Source: Stenotrophomonas sp. MYb238
GTDB lineage: Bacteria; Pseudomonadota; Gammaproteobacteria; Xanthomonadales; Xanthomonadaceae
Length of the DNA: 64,000 nucleotides
Reading direction: 5' to 3'
NCBI RefSeq assembly: GCF_009496535.1
Contig: NZ_WIDL01000001.1
Coordinates: forward strand, 62,001-126,000
This document shows, piece by piece, positions 1-12,846 of this stretch. Each line of letters starts with the position of its first letter. The first letter of the stretch is position 1. The notes under the pieces are model-generated. The model ran no database searches and was not told the DNA's origin. It was given only the letters and a program-made list of their open reading frames with translations. The position numbers and the translations under genes are program-made.

Positions 1-759
<759 letters not shown>

Positions 760-781
760 GCGATACAACCGGTGCGGTGAT

Positions 782-811
782 GGAAGAAGGCGGGGCAACC
801 CGCCTTCTTCC
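782..811 (+). terminator. Hairpin after accC
   Basis: A perfect 13-bp stem (782-794 with 799-811) closes on a GCAA loop, 22 bases after the accC stop. The T-run behind it is weak, so it may stabilise the mRNA 3' end rather than terminate alone. Confidence 0.6.
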
Positions 812-823
812 GTTCCGGCACCC

Positions 824-901
824 GTAGGAGCGGCTTCAGCCGCGATGGGGCTTCCCCACGAATTTTCGGGAAAGCTCCATCGCGGCTGAAGCCGCTCCTA
901 C
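824..901. repeat. REP-like palindrome pair, copy A
   Basis: Two inverted copies of TAGGAGCGGCTTCAGCCGCG face each other across a short spacer that also pairs partly. The same head sequence recurs at 3071, 7077 and 40571, and in a variant at 9198. Intergenic palindromes of this kind are typical of Xanthomonadaceae REP elements, which RAYT transposases are thought to move. Confidence 0.85.
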
Positions 902-986
902 GCGCTCACCCAGCGGGGCACCGCGCGCATTCGGCCGCCGCCTCGACTAGGATGCCCGCTTCCGTTCCGTTGTCGCCGTCATCCCC

Positions 987-1901
987 ATGCCTTTCCTCGA
1001 ACTCACCCTGCGCTGCACCGAAGCCACCCAACCCCGCTACGAAAACGCCCTGGAGGACGTCGGCGCGCTGGCGGTGACGATGCTCGACGCCGATGCCGAC
1101 ACCAGCAACGAACGCGCGATCCTGGAGCCGGGCGTGGGGCAGACCCCGCTGTGGAACGAACTGGTGCTGACCGCGCTGTTTCCGGCCGAGACCAACGCGC
1201 TGGCGCTGCTGGCCGCGCTGGAATCCTTCGACGCCGGCCTGGACTGGAGCAGCGCCGGCTTCCGCGCGGTCGAGGACGAGGACTGGGAACGCGCCTGGCT
1301 GGACCAGTTCCAGCCCATGCGGTTCGGCCAGCGCACCTGGATCGTGCCGTGGAACCATGAGCTGCCCGACGCGGCGCAGGCGGCCGACGCCGCCGTGGTG
1401 CGGCTGGATCCCGGGCTGGCGTTCGGCTCGGGCACCCACCCGACCACCGCGCTGTGCCTGCGCTGGCTCGACCAGCTGGCCGCCGACGGCGAACTGGCCG
1501 GCCGCAGCGTGCTCGATTTCGGCTGCGGCTCGGGCATCCTCGCGCTGGCCGCGCTGAAGCTCGGCGCCGCCGCCGCGGTGGGCGTGGACAACGACCCGCA
1601 GGCGCTGACCGCCACCGCCGACAATGGCGAGCGCAACGGCGTGCGCATCGCCGCGTACCTGCCCGGGGACGAACCGGCCGCCACCTATCCGGTCGTGGTC
1701 GCCAACATCCTTGCCTCGGCGCTGGACGCGCTGGCCGAACTGCTGGCCGCGCGCGTCGCGCCGGGCGGCCGCATCGCCCTGTCCGGCATCCTGCATGGCC
1801 AGGAAGGCGAACTGCTGGAACGCTACGCGCCTTGGTTCGAGCGGCTGGAAGCCGTGCAGGACGGCGACTGGATGCGCATCACCGGCGTTCGCCGTGCTTG
1901 A
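987..1901 (+). CDS. prmA: Ribosomal protein L11 methyltransferase
   Basis: This 304-residue protein has the usual length and layout of PrmA. An N-terminal L11-recognition domain is followed by a class I SAM methyltransferase domain with the motif [15 protein letters not shown] near residues 174-188 and the acidic VGVDND strand after it. VVANILA near residue 237 is the family's N-I-L catalytic-loop signature. PrmA trimethylates ribosomal protein L11. The ATG at 987 leaves a compact leader with a TAGGAT -10-like hexamer at 948. The next gene starts 29 bases on and is probably co-transcribed. Confidence 0.96.
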   Translation: MPFLELTLRCTEATQPRYENALEDVGALAVTMLDADADTSNERAILEPGVGQTPLWNELVLTALFPAETNALALLAALESFDAGLDWSSAGFRAVEDEDWERAWLDQFQPMRFGQRTWIVPWNHELPDAAQAADAAVVRLDPGLAFGSGTHPTTALCLRWLDQLAADGELAGRSVLDFGCGSGILALAALKLGAAAAVGVDNDPQALTATADNGERNGVRIAAYLPGDEPAATYPVVVANILASALDALAELLAARVAPGGRIALSGILHGQEGELLERYAPWFERLEAVQDGDWMRITGVRRA

Positions 1902-1930
1902 ATGACGGCAGCGTCCCCGACCGCCCCGCC

Positions 1931-3059
<1,129 letters not shown>

Positions 3060-3070
3060 GGCCAGTACCG

Positions 3071-3156
3071 CTGCCTTGCGTAGGAGCGGCTTCAGCCGCG
3101 AAGAGGCCTTCCCGGTAAAGCGCCATCGCGGCTGAAGCCGCTCCTACGCAAGGCAG
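3071..3156. repeat. REP-like palindrome pair, copy B
   Basis: Inverted arms extend from CTGCCTTGCGTAGGAGCGGC to its complement, about 31 bp each. This copy lies between fis and purH, 11 bases after the fis stop, and could form a very stable hairpin at the 3' end of the fis message. Confidence 0.85.
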
Positions 3157-3206
3157 GGGACGCCGCGGCGAAAGGCAGTCGCGCCGCGAGCGCCGGCGGG
3201 GGCCGC

Positions 3207-3212
3207 TACAAT
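3207..3212 (+). promoter_or_regulatory. Possible -10 box for purH
   Basis: TACAAT matches the consensus at five of six positions and lies 31 bases before the purH ATG. The -35 region is too GC-rich to call. Confidence 0.45.
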
Positions 3213-3243
3213 ACCGGCCCGCTTCCGCTTCCCCTGCCCCCCA

Positions 3244-4827
3244 ATGTCCGCTGATCTGCTGCCCGTGCGCCGGGCCCTGCTGTCCGTTTCCGACAAGACC
3301 GGCCTGGTCGATCTGGCCCGCGCGCTGGCCGCCCGCAACGTCGAACTGCTGTCCACCGGCGGCACCGCCAAGGCGATCCGCGAGGCCGGCCTGCCGGTCA
3401 GGGACGTGTCCGACGTCACCGGCTTCCCGGAAATGATGGACGGCCGGGTCAAGACCCTGCACCCGATGGTGCACGGCGGCCTGCTCGGCCGCGCCGGCAC
3501 CGACGATGCGGTGATGGCCGAACACGGCATCGCGCCGATCGACCTGCTGGTGCTGAACCTGTATCCGTTCGAGTCGGTCACCGCCAGGGCCGACTGCACG
3601 CTCGCCGACGCAGTGGAGAACATCGACATCGGCGGCCCGGCCATGCTGCGCAGCGCCGCCAAGAACTTCGCCCGCGTCGCCGTGGCCACCAGCCCGGACC
3701 AGTACGACGCGCTGCTGGCCGAACTGGCCGCCAACGACGGCCAGCTCTCGGCCGCCAAGCGTTTCGAACTGTCGGTGGCCGCGTTCAACCGCGTCGCCCA
3801 GTACGACGCGGCGATCAGCAACTACCTGTCGGCCGTCACCGACACCAGCGCCGCGGTGCCGGTGCGCGACGAGTACCCGGCGCAGATGAATTCGTCCTTC
3901 ATCAAGGTCATGGACCTGCGCTACGGCGAGAACCCGCACCAGAGCGGCGTGTTCTACCGCGACCTGTACCCGGTGCCGGGCACGCTGGCCACCTTCGTGC
4001 AGCTGCAGGGCAAGGAACTGAGCTACAACAACCTGGCCGACGCCGACGCCGCGTGGGAATGCGTGCGCCAGTTCGAGGTGCCGGCCTGCGTCATCGTCAA
4101 GCACGCCAACCCCTGCGGCGTGGCCGTGGCCGCCGATGTCGGCGCTGCCTACGAGCTGGCCTACAACACCGACCCGACCAGCGCCTTCGGCGGCATCCTC
4201 GCCTTCAACCGCACGCTGGACGCGGCCACCGCCAGGACCATCCTCGACCGCCAGTTCGTCGAGGTGCTGATCGCCCCGGACTACGAGCCGGCCGCGCTGG
4301 AATACGCCACCAGGAAGGCCAACGTGCGCGTGCTGCGCATCCCGGCCGGCGACGCGCGCAACAACTACGACACCAAGCGCATCGGTTCGGGCCTGCTGAT
4401 CCAGAGCGCCGACAACCGCGGCATGACCGCCGACGAGCTGAAGACGGTCACGCAGCGCACGCCGACCGCAGCCGAGCTGCGCGACCTGCTGTTCGCCTGG
4501 CGCGTGGCCAAGTACGTCAAGTCCAACGCCATCGTCTATGCCAGGGACGAACGCACCATCGGCGTCGGCGCCGGCCAGATGAGCCGCGTGTATTCGGCGC
4601 GCATCGCCGGCATCAAGGCCGCCGATGCCGGCCTGGTGGTGCCGGGTTCGGTGATGGCATCGGATGCGTTCTTCCCGTTCCGCGACGGCCTGGATGCCGC
4701 CGCCGAAGCCGGCATCACCGCGGTGATCCAGCCGGGCGGTTCGATGCGCGATGCCGAGGTGATCGCCGCGGCCGACGAGCACGGCATCGCCATGGTGTTC
4801 ACCGGCGTGCGCCACTTCCGCCACTGA
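3244..4827 (+). CDS. purH: Bifunctional AICAR transformylase / IMP cyclohydrolase
   Basis: The 527 residues match the usual PurH length. The N-terminal MGS-like cyclohydrolase domain (about 1-145) contains [18 protein letters not shown] and [14 protein letters not shown]. The transformylase domain carries [13 protein letters not shown] and the catalytic K-H pair in [12 protein letters not shown] (about residues 284-294). The enzyme formylates AICAR and closes the ring, the last two steps to IMP. purD lies 0.9 kb downstream on the same strand, with two small exported proteins between them. Confidence 0.98.
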   Translation: MSADLLPVRRALLSVSDKTGLVDLARALAARNVELLSTGGTAKAIREAGLPVRDVSDVTGFPEMMDGRVKTLHPMVHGGLLGRAGTDDAVMAEHGIAPIDLLVLNLYPFESVTARADCTLADAVENIDIGGPAMLRSAAKNFARVAVATSPDQYDALLAELAANDGQLSAAKRFELSVAAFNRVAQYDAAISNYLSAVTDTSAAVPVRDEYPAQMNSSFIKVMDLRYGENPHQSGVFYRDLYPVPGTLATFVQLQGKELSYNNLADADAAWECVRQFEVPACVIVKHANPCGVAVAADVGAAYELAYNTDPTSAFGGILAFNRTLDAATARTILDRQFVEVLIAPDYEPAALEYATRKANVRVLRIPAGDARNNYDTKRIGSGLLIQSADNRGMTADELKTVTQRTPTAAELRDLLFAWRVAKYVKSNAIVYARDERTIGVGAGQMSRVYSARIAGIKAADAGLVVPGSVMASDAFFPFRDGLDAAAEAGITAVIQPGGSMRDAEVIAAADEHGIAMVFTGVRHFRH

Positions 4828-4838
4828 GGCCGCAGCGG

Positions 4839-5270
4839 ATGAAGCACATCCTCCTCGCCCTCCTGCTGCTGGTCCTTCCCGTTGTCGCCGGTGCGGAAAC
4901 GCTGCGCAGCGAGGCCGACACCCTGGCGTTGTCGCGCAAGATGATGGACGTGGCCATGACCCAGCCGCCGGGTGCCGCGTTCGCCGTGCTCAAGCCCTAC
5001 TGGCCGATGGACCCGGCCGAGATCGACGGGCAGACCAGCAATGCGGGCATACAGTGGCAGGTGATCGAAGCCCGTTTCGGCAAGCCGCTGGGCTACGAGC
5101 TGGTCAAGACCGAGCGCATCGGCCAGTCGTTCGTGCGCTACGTCTACCTGCAGAAGTTCGAGAAGCACGCGCTGCGCTGGCGCGTGAGCTTCTACCGCCC
5201 GCGCGATGCCTGGATGACGAACAATTTTGCGTTCGACGACCAGCTCGAATCGCTCTACGTCGAGCACTGA
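4839..5270 (+). CDS. Small secreted protein of unknown function
   Basis: This 143-residue protein opens with a clean signal peptide, [19 protein letters not shown], and a likely cut before ETL. The mature part is about 124 residues, rich in Tyr/Phe/Arg and without cysteines, so a soluble periplasmic domain is likely. It starts 11 bases after the purH stop and is followed 2 bases later by another exported protein, so the three are probably co-transcribed. I do not recognise the family. A role with purine synthesis is not implied. Confidence 0.75.
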   Translation: MKHILLALLLLVLPVVAGAETLRSEADTLALSRKMMDVAMTQPPGAAFAVLKPYWPMDPAEIDGQTSNAGIQWQVIEARFGKPLGYELVKTERIGQSFVRYVYLQKFEKHALRWRVSFYRPRDAWMTNNFAFDDQLESLYVEH

Positions 5271-5272
5271 GC

Positions 5273-5746
5273 ATGCGGCCACGGCATCGATCCCTGCAGG
5301 CAGGACTGCCCACCATCGCCGCGGCCGCGCCATCGCTGCGTCCGGCCCTGCGCGCGCTTGCCGCTGCCCTGCTGGCGGCGCTGCTGGCCGCCTGCGGCAA
5401 GGGCAATCTGGACGATGCGCAGCAGCAGGCCATCGCCACGCTCGGCAAGCAGTTGCCGGCGCCCTACCGCGACGGACTGGTGGTCGAATCGGTACACCGC
5501 CACGGCGGCGACCTGGTGCTGGTGATCCGCTCCCCGGACATCACCCGGGCCATGGCCAATGCCAGGCCCGAGGTATTCGACGCGCTGCGCGACGACGAGC
5601 AGCAGGCGATGCGCGAGCTGTGCGAAGACCCCGCGCTGGCGCCCGTCTACGCCACCGGTGGCGGCGTGCGCCGCCGCTTCGTCGACGCCGATGGTGCGAT
5701 GTTCTTCGAGGCCACGCTGAAGGCCTCCGACTGTTCTTCCCCTTGA
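5273..5746 (+). CDS. Putative lipoprotein of unknown function
   Basis: The 157-residue product has a long basic N-region, a hydrophobic stretch and a lipobox ending LLAAC at residue 41. The mature lipoprotein would be about 117 residues. The N-region is long for a lipoprotein signal, so the true start might be internal, but no ATG lies closer. Two later cysteines (CEDPAL and CSSP) could pair. It begins 2 bases after the preceding gene and ends 22 bases before purD. Family not recognised. Confidence 0.7.
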   Translation: MRPRHRSLQAGLPTIAAAAPSLRPALRALAAALLAALLAACGKGNLDDAQQQAIATLGKQLPAPYRDGLVVESVHRHGGDLVLVIRSPDITRAMANARPEVFDALRDDEQQAMRELCEDPALAPVYATGGGVRRRFVDADGAMFFEATLKASDCSSP

Positions 5747-5768
5747 ATGCCCCACAGGAACTGACCCC

Positions 5769-7055
5769 ATGAAGATCCTCGTCATCGGCTCCGGCGGCCG
5801 CGAACATGCCCTGGCCTGGAAGCTGGCCCAGTCCCCGCGCGTGGACGAAGTGATCGTCGCGCCGGGCAATGCCGGCACCGCGACCGAAAGCCGGTGCCGC
5901 AACGTGGCGGTCAAGGTCACCGACATCGCCGGCCTGCTCAAGCTGGCGCAGGACGAGGCCGTGGGCCTGACCGTGGTCGGCCCGGAAGTGCCGCTGGTGG
6001 CCGGCGTGGTCGATGCGTTCCGCGCCGCCGGCCTGCGCATCTTCGGGCCGACCGCCGCCGCCGCGCAGCTGGAAGGCAGCAAGGCCTTCGCCAAGGACTT
6101 CCTCGCCCGCCACGGCATCCCCACCGCGTTCTACGCCGTGCATACCGAAGTCGATGCCGCGCTGGCGTACCTGCACGAGAAGGGCGCGCCCATCGTGATC
6201 AAGGCCGACGGCCTGGCCGCCGGCAAGGGCGTGATCGTGGCGATGACGCTGGACGAAGCCGAAGCGGCGGTACGCGACATGCTCGGCGGCAACGCCTTCG
6301 GCGATGCCGGCGCGCGCGTGGTGATCGAGGAGTTCCTGGAAGGCGAGGAAGCCAGCTTCATCTCGATGGTCGACGGCCGCGTCGCGCTGCCGATGGCCAC
6401 CAGCCAGGACCACAAGCGCGTGGGCGACGGCGACACCGGCCCGAACACCGGCGGCATGGGGGCGTACTCGCCGGCGCCGGTGGTGACGCCGGACGTGCAC
6501 GCACGGGTGATGCGCGAGGTGGTCGAGCCGACAGTGGCCGGCATGATCGCCGACGGCATGCCGTTCACCGGCTTCCTCTATGCGGGCCTGATGATCGACG
6601 CCAGCGGCGCGCCGAAGGTGATCGAATTCAACGTGCGCTTCGGCGACCCGGAAACCCAGCCGGTGATGCTGCGCCTGCAGTCGGACCTGGTCGACCTGGT
6701 GGAAGCCGCGATCGACGGCGCGCTGGCCGGCGTCGAGGCGCAGTGGGACCCGCGCCCGTCGCTGGGCGTGGTGATGGCCGCCAGGCCGTACCCGGAAACG
6801 CCGGTCACCGGCGACGTCATCGGCGGACTGGCCGAGGTGCCGGCCCGCGCCAAGGTGTTCCATGCCGGCACCGCGCTGGACCCCGCCGGCAACGTGGTCA
6901 GCGCCGGCGGCCGCGTGCTGTGCGTGGCCGCGCTGGGCGACAGCGTCTCCGATGCGCAGCGGCACGCCTATGCCGGCGTGGCGAAGATCCACTGGGCCCA
7001 CGAGTTCCACCGCAGCGACATCGGCTGGCGCGCCATCGCCCGCGAGCAGCAGTAA
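5769..7055 (+). CDS. purD: Phosphoribosylamine-glycine ligase
   Basis: A 428-residue GAR synthetase of standard length. The N-terminal motif GSGGREHALAWKLAQS is diagnostic. The ATP-grasp part shows KADGLAAGKGV, SFISMVDG and GPNTGGMGAYSPAPV, and the metal site is in EFNVRFGDPETQ. It joins glycine to phosphoribosylamine in purine synthesis. The strand and closeness to purH suggest shared expression. A REP-like palindrome follows 21 bases after the stop. Confidence 0.98.
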   Translation: MKILVIGSGGREHALAWKLAQSPRVDEVIVAPGNAGTATESRCRNVAVKVTDIAGLLKLAQDEAVGLTVVGPEVPLVAGVVDAFRAAGLRIFGPTAAAAQLEGSKAFAKDFLARHGIPTAFYAVHTEVDAALAYLHEKGAPIVIKADGLAAGKGVIVAMTLDEAEAAVRDMLGGNAFGDAGARVVIEEFLEGEEASFISMVDGRVALPMATSQDHKRVGDGDTGPNTGGMGAYSPAPVVTPDVHARVMREVVEPTVAGMIADGMPFTGFLYAGLMIDASGAPKVIEFNVRFGDPETQPVMLRLQSDLVDLVEAAIDGALAGVEAQWDPRPSLGVVMAARPYPETPVTGDVIGGLAEVPARAKVFHAGTALDPAGNVVSAGGRVLCVAALGDSVSDAQRHAYAGVAKIHWAHEFHRSDIGWRAIAREQQ

Positions 7056-7076
7056 GCGCAAGCCACCACACACCGC

Positions 7077-7141
7077 AGGAGCGGCTTCAGCCGCGAAGGG
7101 GCCTTGTCGGTAAAGCCCCTTTCGCGGCTGAAGCCGCTCCT
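7077..7141. repeat. REP-like palindrome pair, copy C
   Basis: AGGAGCGGCTTCAGCCGCGA is answered by its inverted copy after a 25-base spacer. It lies between the converging genes purD and the aldo/keto reductase, and so may act as a shared 3' end structure. Confidence 0.85.
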
Positions 7142-7163
7142 ACCGGGCACCCCTGCGCCGGCC

Positions 7164-8159
<996 letters not shown>

Positions 8160-8236
8160 GGCGGTGCTCCAGATCGGGGGAAGGCCACTGTAGAGGGCGG
8201 ACTTGCGCCGATAAATCCGGATAATCTGCAACCTCA

Positions 8237-9157
8237 ATGAAGCACGACTTCACAATCGAGCCGTCCTTGCTGCCGGCGCTGGCCGCCTTCGCCTGCGTCG
8301 CGCGCCATGCCAGCTTCAGCCGCGCGGCGATCGAACTGGGCATGTCGGCCTCGGCGGCCTCGCAGTCGGTACGCAGCCTGGAGCGGCGGCTGGGCGTGCG
8401 CCTGCTGCACCGGACCACGCGCCGGGTCGGCCTGACCGAACCGGGCGAGCGCCTGCTGCGCGAGGCCGCGCCGGCGCTGGCGCGCATCGGCGGCGCGCTG
8501 CAGGCGCTGGAGGAAAGCCGCGACGTCCCCGCCGGGCGCCTGCGCATCACCGCGCCGCGGATCGTGGTGGAACAGATGCTGCTGCCGCACCTGCCGGCCT
8601 TCTCCGCGCGCTTTGCGCATGTCGAGGTGGAACTGGCGGTGCAGGCGGCGCTGACCGACCTGGTGGCCGAGGGGTTCGATGCCGGCATCCGCCTGGGCGA
8701 ATCGCTGGCCGACGGCATGGTCGCCGTGCCGCTGGGGCCGCCGCAACGCCTGGTGGTGGTCGGCGCGCCGGACTACCTGCGCCGGCAGGGCGCGCCGGAA
8801 ACGCCCGAGGCGCTGGCCGCGCACGCCTGCATCCGCTATCGCCGCAGCGACGGCCGGCTGATGCCGTGGGAGTTCACCCGCGACGGCCACGATTTCAGCA
8901 TCGAGGTCGGCGGCGGGCCGATCTTCAACGACAGCGGGCTCGGCCGGCGCATGGCCATCGCCGGCCAGGGGCTGGCGCAGGTGTTCGAGGCCGCCGCGGC
9001 CGACGACCTGGCCGCCGGCCGGCTGCTGCGCGTGCTCGACGCATGGCAGCCGCCGTTCCCGGGTTTCCACCTGTACTACCCGTCGCGCGCGCAGCTCGCG
9101 CCGAAGCTGCGGGTGTTCGTCGATTTCATGCGCGAGGCCAATGCCCCGCCCCGGTAG
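8237..9157 (+). CDS. LysR-family transcriptional regulator
   Basis: The 306 residues comprise an N-terminal winged helix (about 10-70; [20 protein letters not shown]) and a periplasmic-binding-like effector domain. The effector domain resembles the GcvA/DmlR group ([30 protein letters not shown]). It is divergent from the aldo/keto reductase, so that gene is its likely target, with autoregulation. GATAAT at 8220 could be its -10, which would leave a leader of only a few bases. The inducer is unknown. Confidence 0.93.
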   Translation: MKHDFTIEPSLLPALAAFACVARHASFSRAAIELGMSASAASQSVRSLERRLGVRLLHRTTRRVGLTEPGERLLREAAPALARIGGALQALEESRDVPAGRLRITAPRIVVEQMLLPHLPAFSARFAHVEVELAVQAALTDLVAEGFDAGIRLGESLADGMVAVPLGPPQRLVVVGAPDYLRRQGAPETPEALAAHACIRYRRSDGRLMPWEFTRDGHDFSIEVGGGPIFNDSGLGRRMAIAGQGLAQVFEAAAADDLAAGRLLRVLDAWQPPFPGFHLYYPSRAQLAPKLRVFVDFMREANAPPR

Positions 9158-9197
9158 AGCGGAGTCTGCTGCGCTGGCGCTTTCTCCGGAATGCCTG

Positions 9198-9267
9198 TAG
9201 GAGCGCACTTCAGTGCGCGATGGGGCTTTCCCGGTAGAGCCCCATCGCGCACTGAAGTGCGCTCCTA
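9198..9267. repeat. REP-like palindrome pair, variant stem (copy D)
   Basis: The TAGGAGCG head is kept, but the stem is GCGCACTTCAGTGCGC in place of GCGGCTTCAGCCGC. The arms are inverted over a GGGGCTTTCCCGG-type spacer. It is a compensated variant of copies A-C and E. Confidence 0.8.
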
Positions 9268-9373
9268 AAGTGCGCGTTCCTTCGCGCCCGGGGCATTGCC
9301 CCACCGCCTTGCTGCTTTCATGCCCGCACGGCAAGCTGGCGCATCCCCACGCTTCGCGATCCACGGCACCGGC

Positions 9374-11569
9374 ATGCGCCCCACCGAACGCCTGTTGAAC
9401 CGGCTCTGGGCCCACGAGAAGGCCAGCTACGGACTGCGCGTGTCCATCGCGCTGTGCACGCTGATGGCGGTGTGCTGGTACCGCGGCGACCTGCAGCCGC
9501 TGCCCTCGCTGTTCCTGGGCACCATCGCCAGCGCCGTGGCCGAGACCGACGACAACGGCTGGGGCCGCAGCAAGTCGGTGCTGCTGTCGCTGCTGTGCTT
9601 CGTCGCCGCGGCCGCGGCGGTCATCCACCTGTTCGACTGGCCGCTGCCCTTCGTCGCGGCGCTGGCGCTGGCCGCCTTCGCCCTGACCCTGCTCGGTGCG
9701 CTGGGCGAGCGCTACGCCTCCATCGGCCAGGCCACGGTGACGCTGGCGATCTACACCATGATCGCCATGGACCAGCACCGCGGCGCCGGCACCGGTGCCG
9801 CCTGGCGTGACGTGGCGCAGATGCTGGCCGGCGCGGCCTGGTACGGCGCGCTGTCGATCCTGTGGACGGTGATGTTCGCCAACCGGCCGGTGCGCGAGCG
9901 GCTGGCGCGGCTGTTCGGCGAACTCGGGCGCTACCTGCAGCTCAAAGCCGACCTGTTCGAGCCGGTGCGCCATGGCGACCTGGAAGCGCGGCGGCTGGCC
10001 CTGGCCGAACAGAACGTGCGCGTGGTGCAGGCGCTCAACGCCGCCAAGACCGCGATCCTCAGCCGCTTCGGCCGTTCCGGGCGGCCCGGCGTGCAGTCCG
10101 GGCTGTACTTCCGCCTGTACTACATGGCGCAGGATTTCCACGAGCGCGCCAGTTCCTCGCACTATCCCTACGAGGCGCTGACCGAGGCCTTCTTCCACAG
10201 CGACGTGCTGTACCGCTGCCGCCGCCTGCTGTCGCTGCAGGGCGGCGCCTGCGTGGCGCTGGGCCAGGCCATCCGCCTGCGCCAGCCGTTCGACTACGGC
10301 GAGCGCAACCGCCAGGCCGGGCAGGACCTGGAGCACTCGCTGCAGTACCTGCGCGACCAGCGCAACCCGCGCTGGCAGCGGCTGCTCGGCTCGCTGCAGC
10401 TGCTGGCGACCAACCTGTCCAGCATCGCGCGGCAGCTGTCCGAGGCGTCGCTGGCCGACACGCCGCTGGAAGGCATCGACACCCGCCTGCGCGATTCCTC
10501 GCCGCACACCCTGCGCGAGATGGCCACGCGCCTGCGCCAGGCACTGACGCCCGGCTCGCTGCTGTTCCGCCACGGCGTGCGCATCGCGCTGGCGCTGATC
10601 GCCGGCTATGTCCTGCTCAAGCTGGTGCATCCGAGCAACGGCTACTGGATCCTGCTCACCATCGTGTTCGTATGCCGGCCGAACTTCGGCGCCACCCGGC
10701 TGCGGCTGGTGCAGCGCATCGGCGGCACGCTGGTCGGCCTGGGGGTGACCTGGGCGCTGATGCAGCTGTTCCCCGGCACCGCGTTGCAGCTGCTGCTGGC
10801 GCTGGCCGCCGCGCTGCTGTTCTTCGTCACCCGCACCGACCGCTACGTGATCGCCACCGCCGCGATCACGACCATGGCGCTGCTGTGCTTCAACCTGCTC
10901 GGCGACGGCTTCGTGCTGATCTGGCCGCGGCTGCTGGACACGCTGATCGGCTGCGCCATCGCCGCGGCCGCTTCGCTGCTGATCCTGCCCGACTGGCAGG
11001 GACGGCGCCTGCACCGGGTGATGGCGCAGGTGATCGCCACCAGCACCCGCTACCTGGACGAGGTGCTGGGCCAGTACCGCAGCGGCATGCGCGACGACCT
11101 GCCCTACCGCATCGCCCGCCGCGACATGCACAACGCCGACGTCGCGCTGTCGGTGGCGCTGTCCAACATGCTGCGCGAGCCGGGCTACGCGCGCGGCAAC
11201 CTGGATGCGGGCTTCCGCTTCCTGGCCCTGTCCAACACCCTGCTCGGCTACCTGTCCGCGCTTGGCGCGCACCGCGCGCAGGCGGCGGTGAGCGACGATC
11301 CGCTGGTCGGCGGCGCGCAGCACTGCCTGCAGCAGGCGCTGGCCGGCCTGTCCACGGCGCTGGCGGAACGGCGGAGCGCGCCGGCGGCCGGGGAAGACGA
11401 GATCGCGCTGGCCGACGCGCTGGAACAGCTGCCCGAGGACATCGACGACAAGTCGCGGCTGGTGCGCACCCAGCTGGCGCTGATCCTGCGACTGCTGCCG
11501 CGCCTGCGCGTCGCCGCCGACGAGGCGGTGGGCGGGCCGGCGCAGGCCGCCGCGGCGCGTGCCGCCTAG
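9374..11569 (+). CDS. YccS/FUSC-family inner-membrane protein
   Basis: From the ATG at 9374 (MRPTERLLNRLW) the product is 731 residues. Two hydrophobic blocks of several helices each (about 20-190 and 395-550) flank and follow cytoplasmic segments, as in YccS/YhfK and other fusaric-acid-resistance type proteins. The second block carries the family feature HPSNGYWILLTIVFVCRPNFGATR. Such proteins are thought to export aromatic or other organic acids, but function is rarely shown. Its TAG stop shares four bases (11566-11569) with the stop of the converging MFS gene. Confidence 0.87.
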   Translation: MRPTERLLNRLWAHEKASYGLRVSIALCTLMAVCWYRGDLQPLPSLFLGTIASAVAETDDNGWGRSKSVLLSLLCFVAAAAAVIHLFDWPLPFVAALALAAFALTLLGALGERYASIGQATVTLAIYTMIAMDQHRGAGTGAAWRDVAQMLAGAAWYGALSILWTVMFANRPVRERLARLFGELGRYLQLKADLFEPVRHGDLEARRLALAEQNVRVVQALNAAKTAILSRFGRSGRPGVQSGLYFRLYYMAQDFHERASSSHYPYEALTEAFFHSDVLYRCRRLLSLQGGACVALGQAIRLRQPFDYGERNRQAGQDLEHSLQYLRDQRNPRWQRLLGSLQLLATNLSSIARQLSEASLADTPLEGIDTRLRDSSPHTLREMATRLRQALTPGSLLFRHGVRIALALIAGYVLLKLVHPSNGYWILLTIVFVCRPNFGATRLRLVQRIGGTLVGLGVTWALMQLFPGTALQLLLALAAALLFFVTRTDRYVIATAAITTMALLCFNLLGDGFVLIWPRLLDTLIGCAIAAAASLLILPDWQGRRLHRVMAQVIATSTRYLDEVLGQYRSGMRDDLPYRIARRDMHNADVALSVALSNMLREPGYARGNLDAGFRFLALSNTLLGYLSALGAHRAQAAVSDDPLVGGAQHCLQQALAGLSTALAERRSAPAAGEDEIALADALEQLPEDIDDKSRLVRTQLALILRLLPRLRVAADEAVGGPAQAAAARAA

Positions 11570-12747
11570 CGTCGCGCCGACGCGCGCGGCAGCGCCAGCA
11601 GCGCCGCCACCGCCAGCGCGATGCCCACCACGCACACGCCGGTCCAGCCATGCCGGGTCCAGGCCAGCGTGCCCAGCGCCGAACCGGCCGCGCCGCCGAT
11701 GAAGTAGCAGGTCATGTAGGCGGCGGTGATGCGGCTGCGCGCGCCTTCGTCCAGCCGGTAGATCGTGCTCTGGTTGTCGATGTGCACCGCCTGCACCGCC
11801 ACGTCCAGCGCCAACACGCCCACCACCAGCGCGGCCAGCGAGACCGGCGCCAGCAGCAGCACCAGCCACGACAGCAGCAACAGCACCAGGCCGCCGACGG
11901 CCACCTGCCGGCCCCGGCCGCGGTCGCTCAACCGCCCGGCGCGGCTGGCCGCGAGCGCACCGGCGGCGCCGACCAGCCCGAACAGGCCGATCGTGGCGAT
12001 GGAATAGCCGTAGGCCGGACCGGAAAGCAGGAACGCCAGCGGCGTCCAGAACACGCTGAAGCCGGCGAACAGCAGCGCGCCGAGCAGCGAGCGCCGGCGC
12101 AGCACCGGCTCGTCGCGCAGCAGCGCCAGCACCGAGGCGATCAGGCGCGGATACGACAGCGTGGTGCCGGGCCGGTAGGCCGGCAGCGCGCGCGCCAGCG
12201 CCACCGCCATGAGCAGCAGCGCCGCGCCGGCGACCCAGTACACGGTATGCCAGGAACCGATGCCGGCCAGAACGCCCGACGCGGTGCGCGCCAGCAGGAT
12301 GCCCAGCAGCAGGCCGGCCATGATCGTGCCGACCACCCGGCCGCGCCGCGCCGGCGCCGCCAGCGTCGCCGCATGCGGGATGATCACCTGCGCGGCCACC
12401 GCGGCCAGTCCGCTCAGCGCCGTTCCGGCCAGCAGCTGCGCGAAATGGCCGGCGCTGGCGCTGATGACCAGCCCCGCCGCCGCCAGCACGAACAGCGCCA
12501 CGATCAACCGGCGCCGCTCCAGGCGGTCGCCCAGCGGCACGATCAGCAGCAGGCCGGCGGCATAGGACAGCTGGGCCACGGTCACCACCCAGCCGACCTG
12601 GCTGGCGCCCAGGTCGAACGCATCGCCCAGCAGTTGCAGCAGCGGCTGGGCGTAGTAGTTGCTGGCCACGATCAGGCCGGCGGCGGCGGCCAGCAGGAAC
12701 ACCCGCGACTGGGCGAGGGCGCTGGAAGGAACGGAGTCGGAGGTCAT
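11566..12747 (-). CDS. MFS transporter, drug-efflux type
   Basis: A 393-residue protein with twelve predicted helices. YYAQPLLQLLGDAFDLG at the N-terminus and the loop motif PLGDRLERRRLI mark the YnfM/arabinose-efflux-like MFS group. The start at 12747 (MTSDSVPS) is preferred; an earlier ATG at 12795 would place coding sequence over the operator at 12797. The divergent LysR gene is its probable regulator. Substrate is unknown; these transporters usually expel toxic organic compounds with a proton gradient. Confidence 0.88.
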   Translation of the reverse strand: MTSDSVPSSALAQSRVFLLAAAAGLIVASNYYAQPLLQLLGDAFDLGASQVGWVVTVAQLSYAAGLLLIVPLGDRLERRRLIVALFVLAAAGLVISASAGHFAQLLAGTALSGLAAVAAQVIIPHAATLAAPARRGRVVGTIMAGLLLGILLARTASGVLAGIGSWHTVYWVAGAALLLMAVALARALPAYRPGTTLSYPRLIASVLALLRDEPVLRRRSLLGALLFAGFSVFWTPLAFLLSGPAYGYSIATIGLFGLVGAAGALAASRAGRLSDRGRGRQVAVGGLVLLLLSWLVLLLAPVSLAALVVGVLALDVAVQAVHIDNQSTIYRLDEGARSRITAAYMTCYFIGGAAGSALGTLAWTRHGWTGVCVVGIALAVAALLALPRASARR

Positions 12748-12796
12748 CGCGGTGCCGTAGGGAAGGAACGGGCGCCAAGTCTGTGGGCGCGCCATG

Positions 12797-12819
12797 GATG
12801 ACACAAATGTATTGTCATC
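12797..12819. promoter_or_regulatory. Likely LysR operator between MFS exporter and regulator
   Basis: A perfect 7-bp inverted repeat, GATGACA and TGTCATC, is separated by 9 bases. It lies midway between two divergent genes, and its size and symmetry suit a LysR tetramer recognition site. It is also the most AT-rich part of the gap. Confidence 0.65.
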
Positions 12820-12846
12820 ATTCCTTCCATCTGCTTGAGTGATGGC

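Noticed and set aside
8234-12778. Very long minus-strand open frame (over 1500 codons) across LysR, YccS and MFS genes
   Set aside because: It is rich in Arg, Gln, His and Gly with no domain, and lies antisense to clear genes; a product of GC-rich codon bias.
12748-12795. Upstream ATG at 12795 for the MFS exporter
   Set aside because: It would place the promoter and operator inside or after the coding start and adds a non-hydrophobic lead.
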